From Nocardia niwae NBRC 108934 = DSM 45340 (GTDB lineage Bacteria > Actinomycetota > Actinomycetes > Mycobacteriales > Mycobacteriaceae): a DNA stretch of 64,000 nt. Positions 52,445-61,570 of the stretch are shown one piece after another. Location of the stretch: positions 62,001-126,000 of the forward strand of contig NZ_BDCK01000021.1 of assembly GCF_001613465.1 (NCBI RefSeq). The letters run 5' to 3'. Each line of letters begins with the position of its first letter. Positions within the stretch are counted from its first letter, which is position 1. The position numbers and the translations under genes were made by a program. Under the pieces are notes generated by a model. It was not told the origin of the DNA. It saw only the letters and a list, made by a program, of their open reading frames with translations, and ran no database searches.

Positions 52445-52707
52445 TGGGCGGCCGTGGCGGTGTGCGCGGGTTGGCAGGTCGTGCATCGCCGCGGGGTTCG
52501 AACCGGTTGCCGTCCTTGCTCGGTTGCTGAGAGATGACGAGTCTTGGAAATTTCCTAGATCGTCCTCGTGGAGGCTAGCGGTGGGCGTCGGTGCATCGGC
52601 ATGGTGACGAAGCGTGGTGGGTGGTGCTGCGCTGGCCGCCCGGTGAGCGGTCCAGTGTTCGGTGATTGGCTCTGGTTGTGGGTGCCAGTTGCGGGCACGC
52701 TGGGGCG

Positions 52708-53349
52708 GTGCTGGTTCGTCGGTTGGTCGCGTTGTATGCCGGATTGTGGTTGTACGGGTTCTCGATGGCGGTGATGGTCCGGGCGGGGCTCGGGTTGGAT
52801 CCGTGGGATGTGTTTCATCAAGGTGTGGCGCGGCATCTGCCGCTGAGTTTCGGTGCCGTGACGGCGATTACCGGTGTCGTGGTGCTGTTGGCCTGGATTC
52901 CGTTGCGGCAGTTGCCGGGGTTGGGCACGGTGAGCAATGTCGTGGTGATCGCCGTGTCGGTCGACGCGGGTCTGGCGTGGTTGCCGTCGTGGGACCTGCT
53001 CGTGGTGCGGGCCGGCGCCATGGGGGCCGCGGTCGTGCTGAACGCGGTGGCGAGTGTGTTGTACATCGGGGCGGGCATGGGTCCGGGTCCGCGGGATGGA
53101 CTGATGACTGGACTGGTTCGGCGAACGGGCCGATCGGTGTGGGTGGTGCGCACGGCGATCGAGGTGACGGTGTTGACGACGGGATTCTTGCTCGGCGGCA
53201 GTGTCGGCATCGGAACGCTGGTGTACGCCTTCGGGATCGGGCCGCTGATCCATCTGATGATTCCCGCGGTGAACCGATTTCTACCGGGATTCGCGGTGCC
53301 GGAGCCGGTGCCTGTTGTCGGTGCGGCCGCGGGGGTCCCGACCGCTTAG
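52708..53349 (+). CDS. YczE/YitT-like membrane protein
   Basis: A 213-residue membrane protein with five probable spans (VLVRRLVALYAGLWLYGFS; FGAVTAITGVVVLLAW; VVVIAVSVDAGLAWL; AAVVLNAVASVLYIGAGMG; VLTTGFLLGGSVGIGTLVYA). The inter-span motif GPGPRDGLMTGL is diagnostic of the YczE family. Function unknown; YczE genes often sit near GntR/MocR regulators, but none is adjacent here. GTG 52708 was chosen as the start of the conserved first span. Confidence 0.87.
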   Translation: MLVRRLVALYAGLWLYGFSMAVMVRAGLGLDPWDVFHQGVARHLPLSFGAVTAITGVVVLLAWIPLRQLPGLGTVSNVVVIAVSVDAGLAWLPSWDLLVVRAGAMGAAVVLNAVASVLYIGAGMGPGPRDGLMTGLVRRTGRSVWVVRTAIEVTVLTTGFLLGGSVGIGTLVYAFGIGPLIHLMIPAVNRFLPGFAVPEPVPVVGAAAGVPTA

Positions 53350-53395
53350 CGGGGCCGCCGGGCACTTCCCTGGCCGGGGTTGGCTGTTTGCAATC

Positions 53396-53406
53396 GTCAC
53401 AGTGAC
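53396..53406. promoter_or_regulatory. GTCAC-A-GTGAC inverted repeat
   Basis: An 11-bp palindrome between the YczE-like and acetyltransferase genes with the same half-site as the centre of the 29-bp palindrome at 52319-52347. It is a possible shared operator. Confidence 0.4.
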
Positions 53407-53514
53407 ACTTCCGCTTGCGGGTACCCCCTGTGAAACAGCTTGACGGGATTGTTGTCGAGAACTTCGCCGCTGAATTCTGTGGCGGCGGGCTGCTTGTCGG
53501 GTGACAATCCGGAT

Positions 53515-54084
53515 GTGTCCGCTCTGCTGCCCGATGTGGTTGCCGCCGAGGTGTTCGCAGCCGGGGCTCAACCCGTTCTGTCGGGTGATTCGGTGCTGTT
53601 GCGGCCGTGGACGAATGCCGATGCGGCGGTAGTTCAGGCTGTCTACCAGGATCCGGACATTCAACGCTGGCATGTGCGTGAGGTCGTGTCCGAGGCCGAG
53701 GCGCTGGAGTTGATCGGGCGCTGGCGGGCGGGGTGGCGTGGTGGTGACGGTCCGCAGTGGGCGGTTGTCGTCGGTGGCGTGGTGGCGGCGCGGGTCGGGT
53801 TGCGTGGGATGTCGCCGCCGGATGGTTCGGCGGGGATCGCCTACTGGGCCGCTCCGGGATGGCGGGGTCGCGGGGTGACGCCTGCGGCGGTGGGGGTGGT
53901 GACGCGGTGGGCTTTCGAGGTGGGGTTTCATCGGTTGGAGGTGTCGCATTCGGTGCGTAATCTGCCGTCGTGCCGGGCGGCGGTGAAGGCGGGGTTCGCG
54001 CCGGAGGGTGTGCGGCGCAGTGCGGGGTTGCATGCGGACGGTTGGCACGACATGCATTTGCATGCCCGCATCTGTCCACCATAG
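53515..54084 (+). CDS. GNAT-family N-acetyltransferase
   Basis: A 189-residue GNAT protein of the RimJ/RimL type. Blocks include SVLLRPWTNADAAVVQAVYQD, the acetyl-CoA pyrophosphate loop in APGWRGRGVTPAA, and the terminal NLPSCRAAVKAGFAPEGVRR. The substrate could be a protein N-terminus or a small amine. Start choice is uncertain: GTG 53515 gives a standard length, while GTG 53479 or TTG 53440 adds residues without family match. Upstream of a molybdopterin enzyme by 66 bases. Confidence 0.87.
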   Translation: MSALLPDVVAAEVFAAGAQPVLSGDSVLLRPWTNADAAVVQAVYQDPDIQRWHVREVVSEAEALELIGRWRAGWRGGDGPQWAVVVGGVVAARVGLRGMSPPDGSAGIAYWAAPGWRGRGVTPAAVGVVTRWAFEVGFHRLEVSHSVRNLPSCRAAVKAGFAPEGVRRSAGLHADGWHDMHLHARICPP

Positions 54085-54150
54085 AGACCTGTACGGGATG
54101 AGCTGTCCCAGATAGCCTGTGGGAAGCGATCCGGCAGAAGGTGAAAATTG

Positions 54151-56364
54151 ATGACTGCTACCACCATTGCCCGCCAGTGCACCCTGTGTGAGGCGCATTG
54201 CGGAATCCTCGTCACGGTCTCCGGTGATCAGGTGACGCGGATCGAGGGCAACCCGCAGGATGTGCTGTCGAAGGGGTACATCTGCCCGAAGGCGACGGCG
54301 ATGGGCGGGTTGCATCATGACCCGGATCGGTTGCGGACGCCGGTGCGGCGGGTGGGTTCGTCGTTCGAGCCGATCGGCTGGGACGAGGCGTTCCGGGAGA
54401 TCGGGCAACGGTTGCGGCAGGTGCGTCGCGAGCACGGAAACAGCGCGATCGGCATGTATCTGGGGAATCCGGCCGCGCACAGTTCGTCGGTGCTGTACGC
54501 GGTGCTGCTGCGGTCGGTTCTGTTGACGCGGAATTTCTTCTCGGCGTCCTCGATCGATCAGTTCCCGCAGGAGTTCGTCGCGTGGCGGATGTTCGGTTCG
54601 AATGTGCTGATGCCGGTGACCGACATCGATCGGACCGAGCGCCTGGTGATTCTGGGGGCGAATCCCGCGGTGTCGAACGGGTCGGTGACCACCATGCCGA
54701 ATGCGAAGCAGCGGATTCGGGATGTGCGGCGGCGCGGTGGGAAGGTCGTGGTGATCGATCCGCGGCGGACCGAGACGGCGCGGCTGGCCGATCAGCACGT
54801 CGCGGTCGCGCCGGGCGGGGATGTGTATCTGCTGCTGGCGATGTTGCATGTGCTGGTGGCCGAGGATCTGTGTGACGCGAAGGCGATTCGCGCGTCGAGC
54901 ACCGGCTGGGAGCAGTTGCGTGCGCTGGTGGCCGAGGCGTCTCCGGAGCTGATGGCGCAGTACGCGGGGGTGGAAGCGGAGACGATTCGCGGGCTCGCGC
55001 GTGAGCATGCGGCGGCGTCCTCGGCGGTGCTGTACGCGCGGATCGGGGTGTGTCAGCAGGTGACGGGCACGTTGACGCATTGGTTGGTGAACACGATCAA
55101 CGCGGTGACGGGCAATCTGGACCGGGCGGGTGGTCAGATGTTCGCGACGCCGCCGATCGATGCGGCGCGGTATGCGAAGTATCTGCCGGTGGGTTATGGG
55201 GCGTGGACGGATAGTTCCGGGACCTACAAGTCGTTCCGTTCGGAGTTGCCGGTGGCGGCGCTGGCGGAGGAGATGGTGACCGAGGGGCCGGGCCGGATCC
55301 GGGCGATGATCACGTATGCGGGCAATCCGGTGTTGTCGACGCCGCAGCGGGGCCGGTTGGGGGCGGCGCTGGATTCGCTGGATTTCTATGTGGCCGTGGA
55401 CATGTACATCACGGAGACGACGCGGCACGCGGATATCATTCTGCCGCCGATCTCGCCGTTGGAGCGGGAGGACGTCAACATCCTGTTCCCGATGTTCAGT
55501 GTGCGCAACAATCTGCGTTTCGACGCGCGGGTGTTCGAGCCGCCTGCCGGCGGGCTGGAGGATTGGCAGATCATGGCGCGGCTGGTCACGGAGGTGGTGC
55601 CGTTGCCTGCGCGCCGGTTCACCGCCCGGGTGCTGAACGGGTTGTTCGATCGGGTGAGTCCGGTGCGGATCGCTTCGCTCGGGGTGGCGGCGGGGCCGTA
55701 CGGGGTGTTGCGGCGAGGGCGTAAAGGTTTGACCGTGGGGAAGGCGCGTGCGGCGGAGGGCGGGATCGATCTGGGGCCGTTGCGGCCGAGGTTGCGGTCG
55801 TTGCTCGGGACGAAGGATCGGAAGGTGCATTTGGCGCCGGAGGATTTCGTGGCTGCGGCGCGTGAGGTGCTCGCGGAGGCGCGGGAGGGCAAGGCGGTGA
55901 CCGCGCCGGCCGAGGGGTACGACTTGAAGTTGATCGGTCGCCGTCATCTGCGCAGCAACAATTCGTGGTTGCACAATGTGCCGTCGATGGTGAAGGGGCG
56001 GGATCGGTGCACGGCGCTGATGCATCCGGAGGATGCCGCGGCGCGCGGGTTGGGTGACGGTGAGCCGGTGACGGTGCGTTCGCGGACGGGGTCGATCGTG
56101 GTGCCGTTGGAGGTGAGTGACGATATCCGGGTGGGGACGGTGGCGATTCCGCACGGGTGGGGGCATCAGGAGCCGGGTGTGGGGTGGACGGTGGCGGCGT
56201 CGCTGCCTGGTGCGAATGTGAATCTGCTGCATGATCCGGCGTTGACGGACACGTTCTCGGGGACGGCGGCGGTGAACAATACCTGGGTGACGGTGACGCG
56301 GGCGTCGGTCGATTCCGGGGGGCGCGTCGTCGTGGGTGAGCGGGAGCCCGCTCCGACGGTGTGA
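54151..56364 (+). CDS. Molybdopterin oxidoreductase with [4Fe-4S] site
   Basis: A 737-residue molybdo-bis(PGD) enzyme. The iron-sulfur motif is complete: C10, C13, C17 and C45 in QCTLCEAHCGI...GYICPKA. The molybdopterin domain (WDEAFREIGQRLRQ, VILGANPAVSNG, VVIDPRRTETARLADQHV) and the C-terminal domain (RLNN-like LHNVPSMVKGRDRCTALMHPEDA, GHQEPGVGWT) follow. The position that normally bears the Mo-ligating Cys, Ser or Sec falls in FFSASSIDQFPQ and has no cysteine. Substrate unknown; no subunit genes adjacent, so it may work as a soluble single-chain enzyme. Convergent with a second family member (134-base gap). Confidence 0.92.
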   Translation: MTATTIARQCTLCEAHCGILVTVSGDQVTRIEGNPQDVLSKGYICPKATAMGGLHHDPDRLRTPVRRVGSSFEPIGWDEAFREIGQRLRQVRREHGNSAIGMYLGNPAAHSSSVLYAVLLRSVLLTRNFFSASSIDQFPQEFVAWRMFGSNVLMPVTDIDRTERLVILGANPAVSNGSVTTMPNAKQRIRDVRRRGGKVVVIDPRRTETARLADQHVAVAPGGDVYLLLAMLHVLVAEDLCDAKAIRASSTGWEQLRALVAEASPELMAQYAGVEAETIRGLAREHAAASSAVLYARIGVCQQVTGTLTHWLVNTINAVTGNLDRAGGQMFATPPIDAARYAKYLPVGYGAWTDSSGTYKSFRSELPVAALAEEMVTEGPGRIRAMITYAGNPVLSTPQRGRLGAALDSLDFYVAVDMYITETTRHADIILPPISPLEREDVNILFPMFSVRNNLRFDARVFEPPAGGLEDWQIMARLVTEVVPLPARRFTARVLNGLFDRVSPVRIASLGVAAGPYGVLRRGRKGLTVGKARAAEGGIDLGPLRPRLRSLLGTKDRKVHLAPEDFVAAAREVLAEAREGKAVTAPAEGYDLKLIGRRHLRSNNSWLHNVPSMVKGRDRCTALMHPEDAAARGLGDGEPVTVRSRTGSIVVPLEVSDDIRVGTVAIPHGWGHQEPGVGWTVAASLPGANVNLLHDPALTDTFSGTAAVNNTWVTVTRASVDSGGRVVVGEREPAPTV

Positions 56365-56497
56365 GTGAGGTGGGTCGTGTAGGGATTACGGCCGAAGCTG
56401 TTTCGGCCGACGCTGCTTCGGCCGACGCTGGATTCGGTGTCCGAGGTGAGCGGCAGCGCGTGGCGGAGGTTGCCGCTCGGTTCGGTGAGTAGCGGGG

Positions 56498-58737
56498 TCA
56501 GGCGGGTTCGATGCGGGCGGGGACGTGTTTGTGCCAGGGGGTGCCTGCGATGGCGTCGCGCCAGGTGAGGTCGGTGAGTTCGTTGGCGGCGACGCCGGTG
56601 CGGTGGGTGCCGTTGGCGGTGGGTAGGTCGAGGCCGAGGCCGTTGGGCAGGGAGGCGTGGCCGGGTTGCATGCGGTCGTTGGTTTCCACGGTGGCGATGG
56701 CGCTGCCGCGGCGGGTGGTGATGCGGGCTCGGTCGCCGGTGGTGAGGCCGAGGCGGGCGGCGTCGTCGGGGTTGAGGCGTAGTGCGCCGTGGGGGTCGCG
56801 GCGTCGCCAGGTGTCGTCGCGGAAGATGGTGTTGGCGGTGAAGGCGCGGCGCTCCCCCGCTGCGAGCACGAAGGGGAATTCGGCGGTGGTGTGGGTGGCT
56901 GGTGTGGTGGTGAGTTCGCGCAGGGCGTGCAGGAGTTGCGGGATGGCCAGGGGGATGCGTTTGTCGGGGTGTGGGAGGTAATTCCAGGCGTCGTCGTAGT
57001 CGTCGAGGGTGAAGGTGACTCCGGAGCGGCTGGTGAGGATGGCGTCGAACAGTGCGTCGGCGTTGCGGTGTCCGGCGCGGCGCATGGCGGCCGGGTAGAC
57101 CTTGGCGACGCGGTGGGCCAGTGCCCAGAGGACGGCTGCGGAGCGGGCGCCGTGGGGCAGGGTGGGGCCGAGGGTTTCGTAGAGCAGGTAGGGGGCGAGG
57201 CCGCCGAGGGTTTTGTCGGTGGCCAGCATGGCGGCGAAAATCCAGGCGTAGGGGCGTCGTCCGAGTTTCGCGGCGGCGCGCAGCAGGGCGAGTTTGCCGC
57301 GGCTGACGGCGCGTAGTTCGCGCAGCAGGCGGGCGTAGATCTCGGGTTCGGGCAGGGTGCCGGGGAGCGGGTCGAGGAGGGGGCGCGCAGGTGGAAGGTG
57401 TTGTGCGGGAATTCGAGGTTGAAGAAGGTGGCTTCCCATTTCTCGAATTGGCTGGCGGCGGGTAGGACGTAGTCGGCGTGGCGTGCGGTTTCGGTGAGGG
57501 CGATGTCGATGACGACGACGAGGTCGAGGGCGTGCAGTGCGTCGCGGAATGCGGTCGAGTCGGCCAGGGAGTGGGCGGGGTTGGCGGATTCGATGATCAT
57601 CGCGCGGAAGCGGTCGGGGTGGTCGGTGTTGATTTCTTCGGCGATGGCGTTGCAGGGCAGCATGCCGCCGAGCAGGGGTGCGCCGGTGACGGGGCTGCGT
57701 TTGATCTCGCGGCGGTAGCCGGCCAGCGGCGCCATCCATGAATGGGGTTGCATGGCGCCTGGTTTGGCGAAGTTGCCGGTGAGCAGCCACAGCAGTTTGT
57801 TCAGGTAGGAGATGAGGGTGCTGTTGGGGCTCTGCTGGACGCCGAGGTCTTCGTAGGTGGCGACGCTGCGGGCGGTGGCGATGCGGTGGGCGGTGGTGCG
57901 CAGGAGGTTTTCGGGGACGCCGCAGATGTCGGCGTAGGCGGGGATGTCGATGTGTGCGAGGTCGGTGGCGACGGTGTCGGATCCGGTGGTGTGTTCGGTG
58001 AGGAAGGTGTGGTCGAGCAGATCGTCTCGGACGAGGATGGCGAGTAGGGCGGCCAGGCACCAGGCGTCGGTGCCGGGGCGTACTTGTAGGTGGATGTCGG
58101 CGAGGTCGGCGGTTTCGGTGCGGACCGGGTCGATGACGATCATGGTGCGGGCGGGGTCTTTGGCGATCTGTTGCAGGACGGTGCGGGCGCGGGGGACGCC
58201 GTGGGATTGCCAGGGGTTCTTGCCGAGGAAGATCGAGACTTCGGCGTGTTCGAAGTCGCCGGTGGTGTGGCCGCCGGTGAGGTGGGCGTCGACCCATCCT
58301 TCGCCGGTCTTCTCTTGGGCCAGGGCGCTGGAGCGGTAGCGGCTGCCGAGGGCGCGGCGCAGGGCGGTGCTGTAGGCGCCGCCGAGGTGGTTGCCCTGTC
58401 CCCCGCCGCCGTAGTAGAAGATTTTGTCGCCGCCGTGGGTGCGCTGGATGTCGGTGAGGCGGGCGGCGACTTCGGAAATGGCTGTGTGCCAGTCGATTTC
58501 GGTGAAGGTTCCGTCCGGTTCGCGGCGCAGTGGGGTGGTGAGCCTGGTGGCGCCGTTCTGGTAGTGGTCCAGGCGCAGCGCTTTGTTGCAGGTGTAGCCG
58601 GCGGAGGCGACGTGGTCTTTGTCGCCGCGGATCTTGGCGAAGCGGCGGTCTTCGAGCTGGATGAGCAGTCCGCAGTTGTTCTCGCACAGGATGCAGGCGG
58701 TTTTGTGCCACGCTTCGGTGGCTGTGGGGGTGGTCAT
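56498..58737 (-). pseudogene. Molybdopterin oxidoreductase with a one-base frameshift
   Basis: ATG 58737 starts a second molybdo-bis(PGD) enzyme with C15, C18, C22 and C50 as [4Fe-4S] ligands (ACILCENNCG...YTCNKAL), GKNPWQSHGV, and VLPAASQFEKWEATFF. At the G5 run 57379-57383 the frame breaks after NTFHLRAP; adding one base restores LLDPLPGTLPEPEIYARLL and the complete C-terminal half (FVLAAGERRAFTANTIFRDD, LPNGLGLDLPTANG) to TGA at 56500-56498. Repaired length is 746 residues. Either a recent inactivation or a homopolymer sequencing error. It overlaps the enoyl-CoA hydratase stop by four bases (ATGA). Confidence 0.9.
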
Positions 58738-59705
58738 CGGCTCACCTGGTCGACGCGGGTGCCGTCCAGCCAGGGTTGGGGGTCGGCGAGGAAGGGGGTG
58801 TCGGCGAGGCGGTCGAGGTCGTGGAAGAAGGCTTTGGTGGTGCGTGCGGCCGCGGCGGTGGTGCCGACGGAGACGAATCCGGCTTGTTCGGCGTCCAGGC
58901 CGCGGGAGAGGGTTTTGTCGGGTCCGAAGTAGATGGCGCGTTTGAGTTCGGCGACGACGACCGGGTTGCGGGCGGCCAGGCGCGCGGCGGTGGCCTGGGT
59001 GTGGGTGAGGAGGTCGGTGTCGGGTAGCAGGCGGTGGACCAGGCCGAGGTGCAGTGCTTCGCGGGCGGTGAACGGTGTGCCTTCGAGGGTGATCTCGATG
59101 GCTTTGGCGGCGCCGAGCAGGCGGGTGAGGCGTTGGGTGGCGCCGCCGCCGGGGATGAGGTTGGCGAGGGTCTCGATCTGGCCGAGGCGTACGTGGTCTG
59201 CGTCGGCGGCGTAGCGCAGGTCGCAGGCGAGGGCGATTTCGTGGCCGCCGCCGAGGGCGGGTCCGTTGATGGCGGCGAGGTAGGCGACGCCGGAGCGGTT
59301 CATCCGCAGGGTGGTGCGTTTCCAGCGGTGGCCCCAGACCAGGCCGGCGCCGAGGCCGCCGCCGTGGCGTTCGACCAGGTCGGTGGCGCCGGGCACGCGC
59401 AGTGCGGCCGCGGCGGCGCGCAGGAACGGGGCTGCGGCGCGGGCGGGGACGAAGGGGTGGGGGCGTTCGATCATGCCGCTGAGGGCGGCGGGGTCGGCGT
59501 GGGTGAGGAAGCGGCCGGGCAGGCCTCCGGTGAGCACGACGGCGCCGATGGTGTCGTCGGTGTCGACCGCGGCGGTGAGGGTGTCGAGGTCGCGGACGAC
59601 GGCGGGGGTGACGAAGTTCAGGGGTGGTGCGACGACGCGGGCGGTCAGGACGCGTCCGGTGTGTTCGAGTTCGATGGTTGGCAGGTGTAGATCGGCGGCG
59701 GGCAT
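58734..59705 (-). CDS. Enoyl-CoA hydratase/isomerase family protein
   Basis: A 323-residue crotonase-fold protein, longer than the usual 260 because of an insert around residues 60-130. The oxyanion hole segment is INGPALGGGHEIALACD, and the second region GQIETLANLIPGGGATQRL keeps the catalytic-side Glu and the typical GGxxQRL. It would hydrate or isomerise an acyl-CoA. Its stop overlaps the molybdopterin gene's ATG (ATGA), so the two are co-translated, an unusual pairing. An inverted repeat in the promoter (59796-59815) matches one before the divergent-side TetR gene. Confidence 0.9.
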   Translation of the reverse strand: MPAADLHLPTIELEHTGRVLTARVVAPPLNFVTPAVVRDLDTLTAAVDTDDTIGAVVLTGGLPGRFLTHADPAALSGMIERPHPFVPARAAAPFLRAAAAALRVPGATDLVERHGGGLGAGLVWGHRWKRTTLRMNRSGVAYLAAINGPALGGGHEIALACDLRYAADADHVRLGQIETLANLIPGGGATQRLTRLLGAAKAIEITLEGTPFTAREALHLGLVHRLLPDTDLLTHTQATAARLAARNPVVVAELKRAIYFGPDKTLSRGLDAEQAGFVSVGTTAAAARTTKAFFHDLDRLADTPFLADPQPWLDGTRVDQVSR

Positions 59706-59795
59706 CGGTGGCTCCTTCGGTGCGCGTATCAGCGGTCGGAAGGCGAGACTGTGTCCGCGCGAGGGTGATTCGGGGGTGGCGCGGCCCTGTTCGCG

Positions 59796-59815
59796 ACTAT
59801 GGCATTCACCATAGT
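59796..59815. promoter_or_regulatory. TetR operator before the hydratase operon
   Basis: ACTATGG-CATTCA-CCATAGT, perfect seven-base arms around six bases, about 90 bases upstream of the hydratase start. The same TATGG-N6-CCATA pattern occurs at 60476-60491 upstream of the TetR gene. Confidence 0.75.
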
Positions 59816-59853
59816 GGGTGTGTCAAGGGCTGAGCGGTCGTGCGATGGGCGGT

Positions 59854-60465
59854 TCAGCGCGCGGCGGGCATCAGCTCGTGCAGTGTGGCGACGGCGTCGT
59901 CGAGCGGGGTGATGTCGCGGTGGACGCGGCACAGTGCGATGGCGCCCTCGAAGGCGGCGACCGTCAGGGTGGCCAGGCGGTCGGCGCGGTCGGCGGGCAT
60001 GTCGTGGCGGGTCAGCATTCCGGCGAGGGCCTGCTGCCAGCGGTGGAAGATCTCCCCGGCGATGCGGGCGAACTCCGGGGCGTCGTCGTTGGTTTCCACG
60101 GCGACCGCGAAGATCGGGCAGCCGGCCCGGAAGTCGCTGTCGAGCAGGGTGCGCCGCCACATCGCGGCGAAGCGGTCCAGTGCGGCGGCGGGTTCGTCGG
60201 TGCTGGTCAGGCGTTCGATGAAGGCCGACATCAGTTCGCCGGCCGTGCCGAGGGCGTCGGTGATCAGCTCGGTGCGTCCGCCGGGAAAGTGGTGATACAC
60301 CGAGCCGCGTGGCGCGCCGGTGGCGGCCAGGACCCGGTCGACACTGGTGGCGCTGGCGCCGTGGACGCGCAGCGAGTCGATCGCGCCGTCGATCATGCGC
60401 TGGCGCGCTTCGCCCCTGGGGGGACGTGGGGCGTGGGCGCTGCGGGATCGACGTGTGGTTGCCAT
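59854..60465 (-). CDS. TetR-family repressor (LmrA/YxaF-like)
   Basis: A 203-residue TetR protein with helix-turn-helix ATSVDRVLAATGAPRGSVYHHFPGG and the Cys-containing CPIFAVAVETND segment of the LmrA/YxaF group. It lies directly upstream of the hydratase-molybdopterin pair on the same strand. Matching operators upstream of itself and upstream of the hydratase imply autoregulation and control of that operon; an acyl-CoA or the enzyme's substrate could be the inducer (inference). Confidence 0.92.
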   Translation of the reverse strand: MATTRRSRSAHAPRPPRGEARQRMIDGAIDSLRVHGASATSVDRVLAATGAPRGSVYHHFPGGRTELITDALGTAGELMSAFIERLTSTDEPAAALDRFAAMWRRTLLDSDFRAGCPIFAVAVETNDDAPEFARIAGEIFHRWQQALAGMLTRHDMPADRADRLATLTVAAFEGAIALCRVHRDITPLDDAVATLHELMPAAR

Positions 60466-60475
60466 ACCGCCATGC

Positions 60476-60491
60476 TATGGCGTCCACCATA
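60476..60491. promoter_or_regulatory. TetR operator before its own gene
   Basis: TATGG-CGTCCA-CCATA, 11 bases upstream of the TetR start (60465). The spacer agrees with the other copy in four of six positions, which supports a common regulator. Confidence 0.7.
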
Positions 60492-60540
60492 AAAGTGTCG
60501 TCGCGGACCGGTGTGGCCGGTCCGCGACGACGGGCGGCGC

Positions 60541-61443
60541 TCACGCGGTGGGCTTGTGCACCCGGTTGCCGTGGAATTCCAGCAGCGCCGCGAGGGTCTG
60601 CTCGGGCGCTTCCAGTTGCGGATAGTGGCCGATGCGTGGCAGTTCCACCACGTCGGGGGCCGGGATCAGCTCGCGATAGCGACGCGCCATGTGGCCGCCG
60701 GAGACCGGGTCGGTGACGCCGTCGACGAACCGGATCGGGACCTGGGCCTGCTGCAGCGCGCCCACCCAGCGCTGCCGCTGCTTGCGGCGCTCGGCCAGAT
60801 AGCTGATCAGTTTGTGGCCGTTGCGTTTACCGTGCTTGCTGCACCACAGCAGCCAGAACTGGTGCAGTTCGACGTCGGTGGGTTTGGTGTCGGGCCCGAA
60901 CACGGTGGACAGGCTGCGGTGGAAGGTGCGTTCGGTGCCCAGGACGCCGACGAGCGGTCCGAGGGGGCCGGCCAGCAGTCGCTGCACCGGGCGCGCTCGG
61001 TGCGCTTCGGGGAACAGGCCGCCGTTGAGCAGGAACACCGATTCGATCACCAGAGATTCGTCACCGGCGGTGCGGCGTTCGGCGTCGCGCGCCAGCAGTT
61101 CCTGGGCGACGGTGTCGCCGTAGTCGTGGGCCAGGATGTGGTATCGGCCGATGCCGTGTTCGCGCAGCAGGTTCTCGTGGATGTCGGCTTGGTCGGTGAT
61201 GCGGTAGTCGTAGTTGCGGGGTTTGGCCGACCAGCCGAAACCGATCATGTCCGGGGCGATGACGCGGGCGAAACGTTCGCACAGGCCGGGCCAGATCCGA
61301 TGCCAGTCCCAGGACGCGGTGGGAAATCCGTGGATGCACACCAGCGTCCCGTCGGCGCCTGCGCCTCCGTCGCGCCAGAAGATCTGGTGACCGCGATGAG
61401 TGTGGCGTCGTCCGTTCGCCCGCCAGGACGCGAACTCCTCCAT
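60541..61443 (-). CDS. Haloalkane dehalogenase/epoxide hydrolase-like alpha/beta hydrolase
   Basis: A 300-residue alpha/beta hydrolase. HGFPTASWDW forms the oxyanion part, and the nucleophile is an Asp in LAHDYGDTVAQE, as in haloalkane dehalogenases and epoxide hydrolases; the catalytic His is in RIGHYPQLEAPE. The cap domain spans about 150-230. AAGGAGG precedes ATG 61443. Substrate unknown; it stands alone downstream of the TetR gene. Confidence 0.9.
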   Translation of the reverse strand: MEEFASWRANGRRHTHRGHQIFWRDGGAGADGTLVCIHGFPTASWDWHRIWPGLCERFARVIAPDMIGFGWSAKPRNYDYRITDQADIHENLLREHGIGRYHILAHDYGDTVAQELLARDAERRTAGDESLVIESVFLLNGGLFPEAHRARPVQRLLAGPLGPLVGVLGTERTFHRSLSTVFGPDTKPTDVELHQFWLLWCSKHGKRNGHKLISYLAERRKQRQRWVGALQQAQVPIRFVDGVTDPVSGGHMARRYRELIPAPDVVELPRIGHYPQLEAPEQTLAALLEFHGNRVHKPTA

Positions 61444-61570
61444 ATCTACCTCCTTGTCGTCGACAAGCATGGCGCGTGGGTGCGCCCGGGCACAGTAGTT
61501 CGGTGGACCGCGCACGTGTCATCTATCGCGCGGTCCATTTGCCGATCGTGCGCTCTGCGAGAATTCCACC

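Larger units (their letters stand above)
51896..52707. other. 812-base gene-free terminus region
   Basis: The longest stretch without a supported gene. It contains the dif site, a lone XerD-like half-site, a 29-bp palindrome and a 26-bp tandem duplication, each listed separately. The + strand is strongly G/T-rich. Confidence 0.7.

Noticed and set aside
52344..52537. Small Cys/Ala-rich reading frame across the 26-bp tandem repeat
   Set aside because: No ribosome site, composition explained by the repeat, and no family resemblance.
53281..56232. A 983-codon open frame on the - strand
   Set aside because: Antisense to the molybdopterin oxidoreductase at 54151; composition is Arg/His/Pro-rich and no motif is present.
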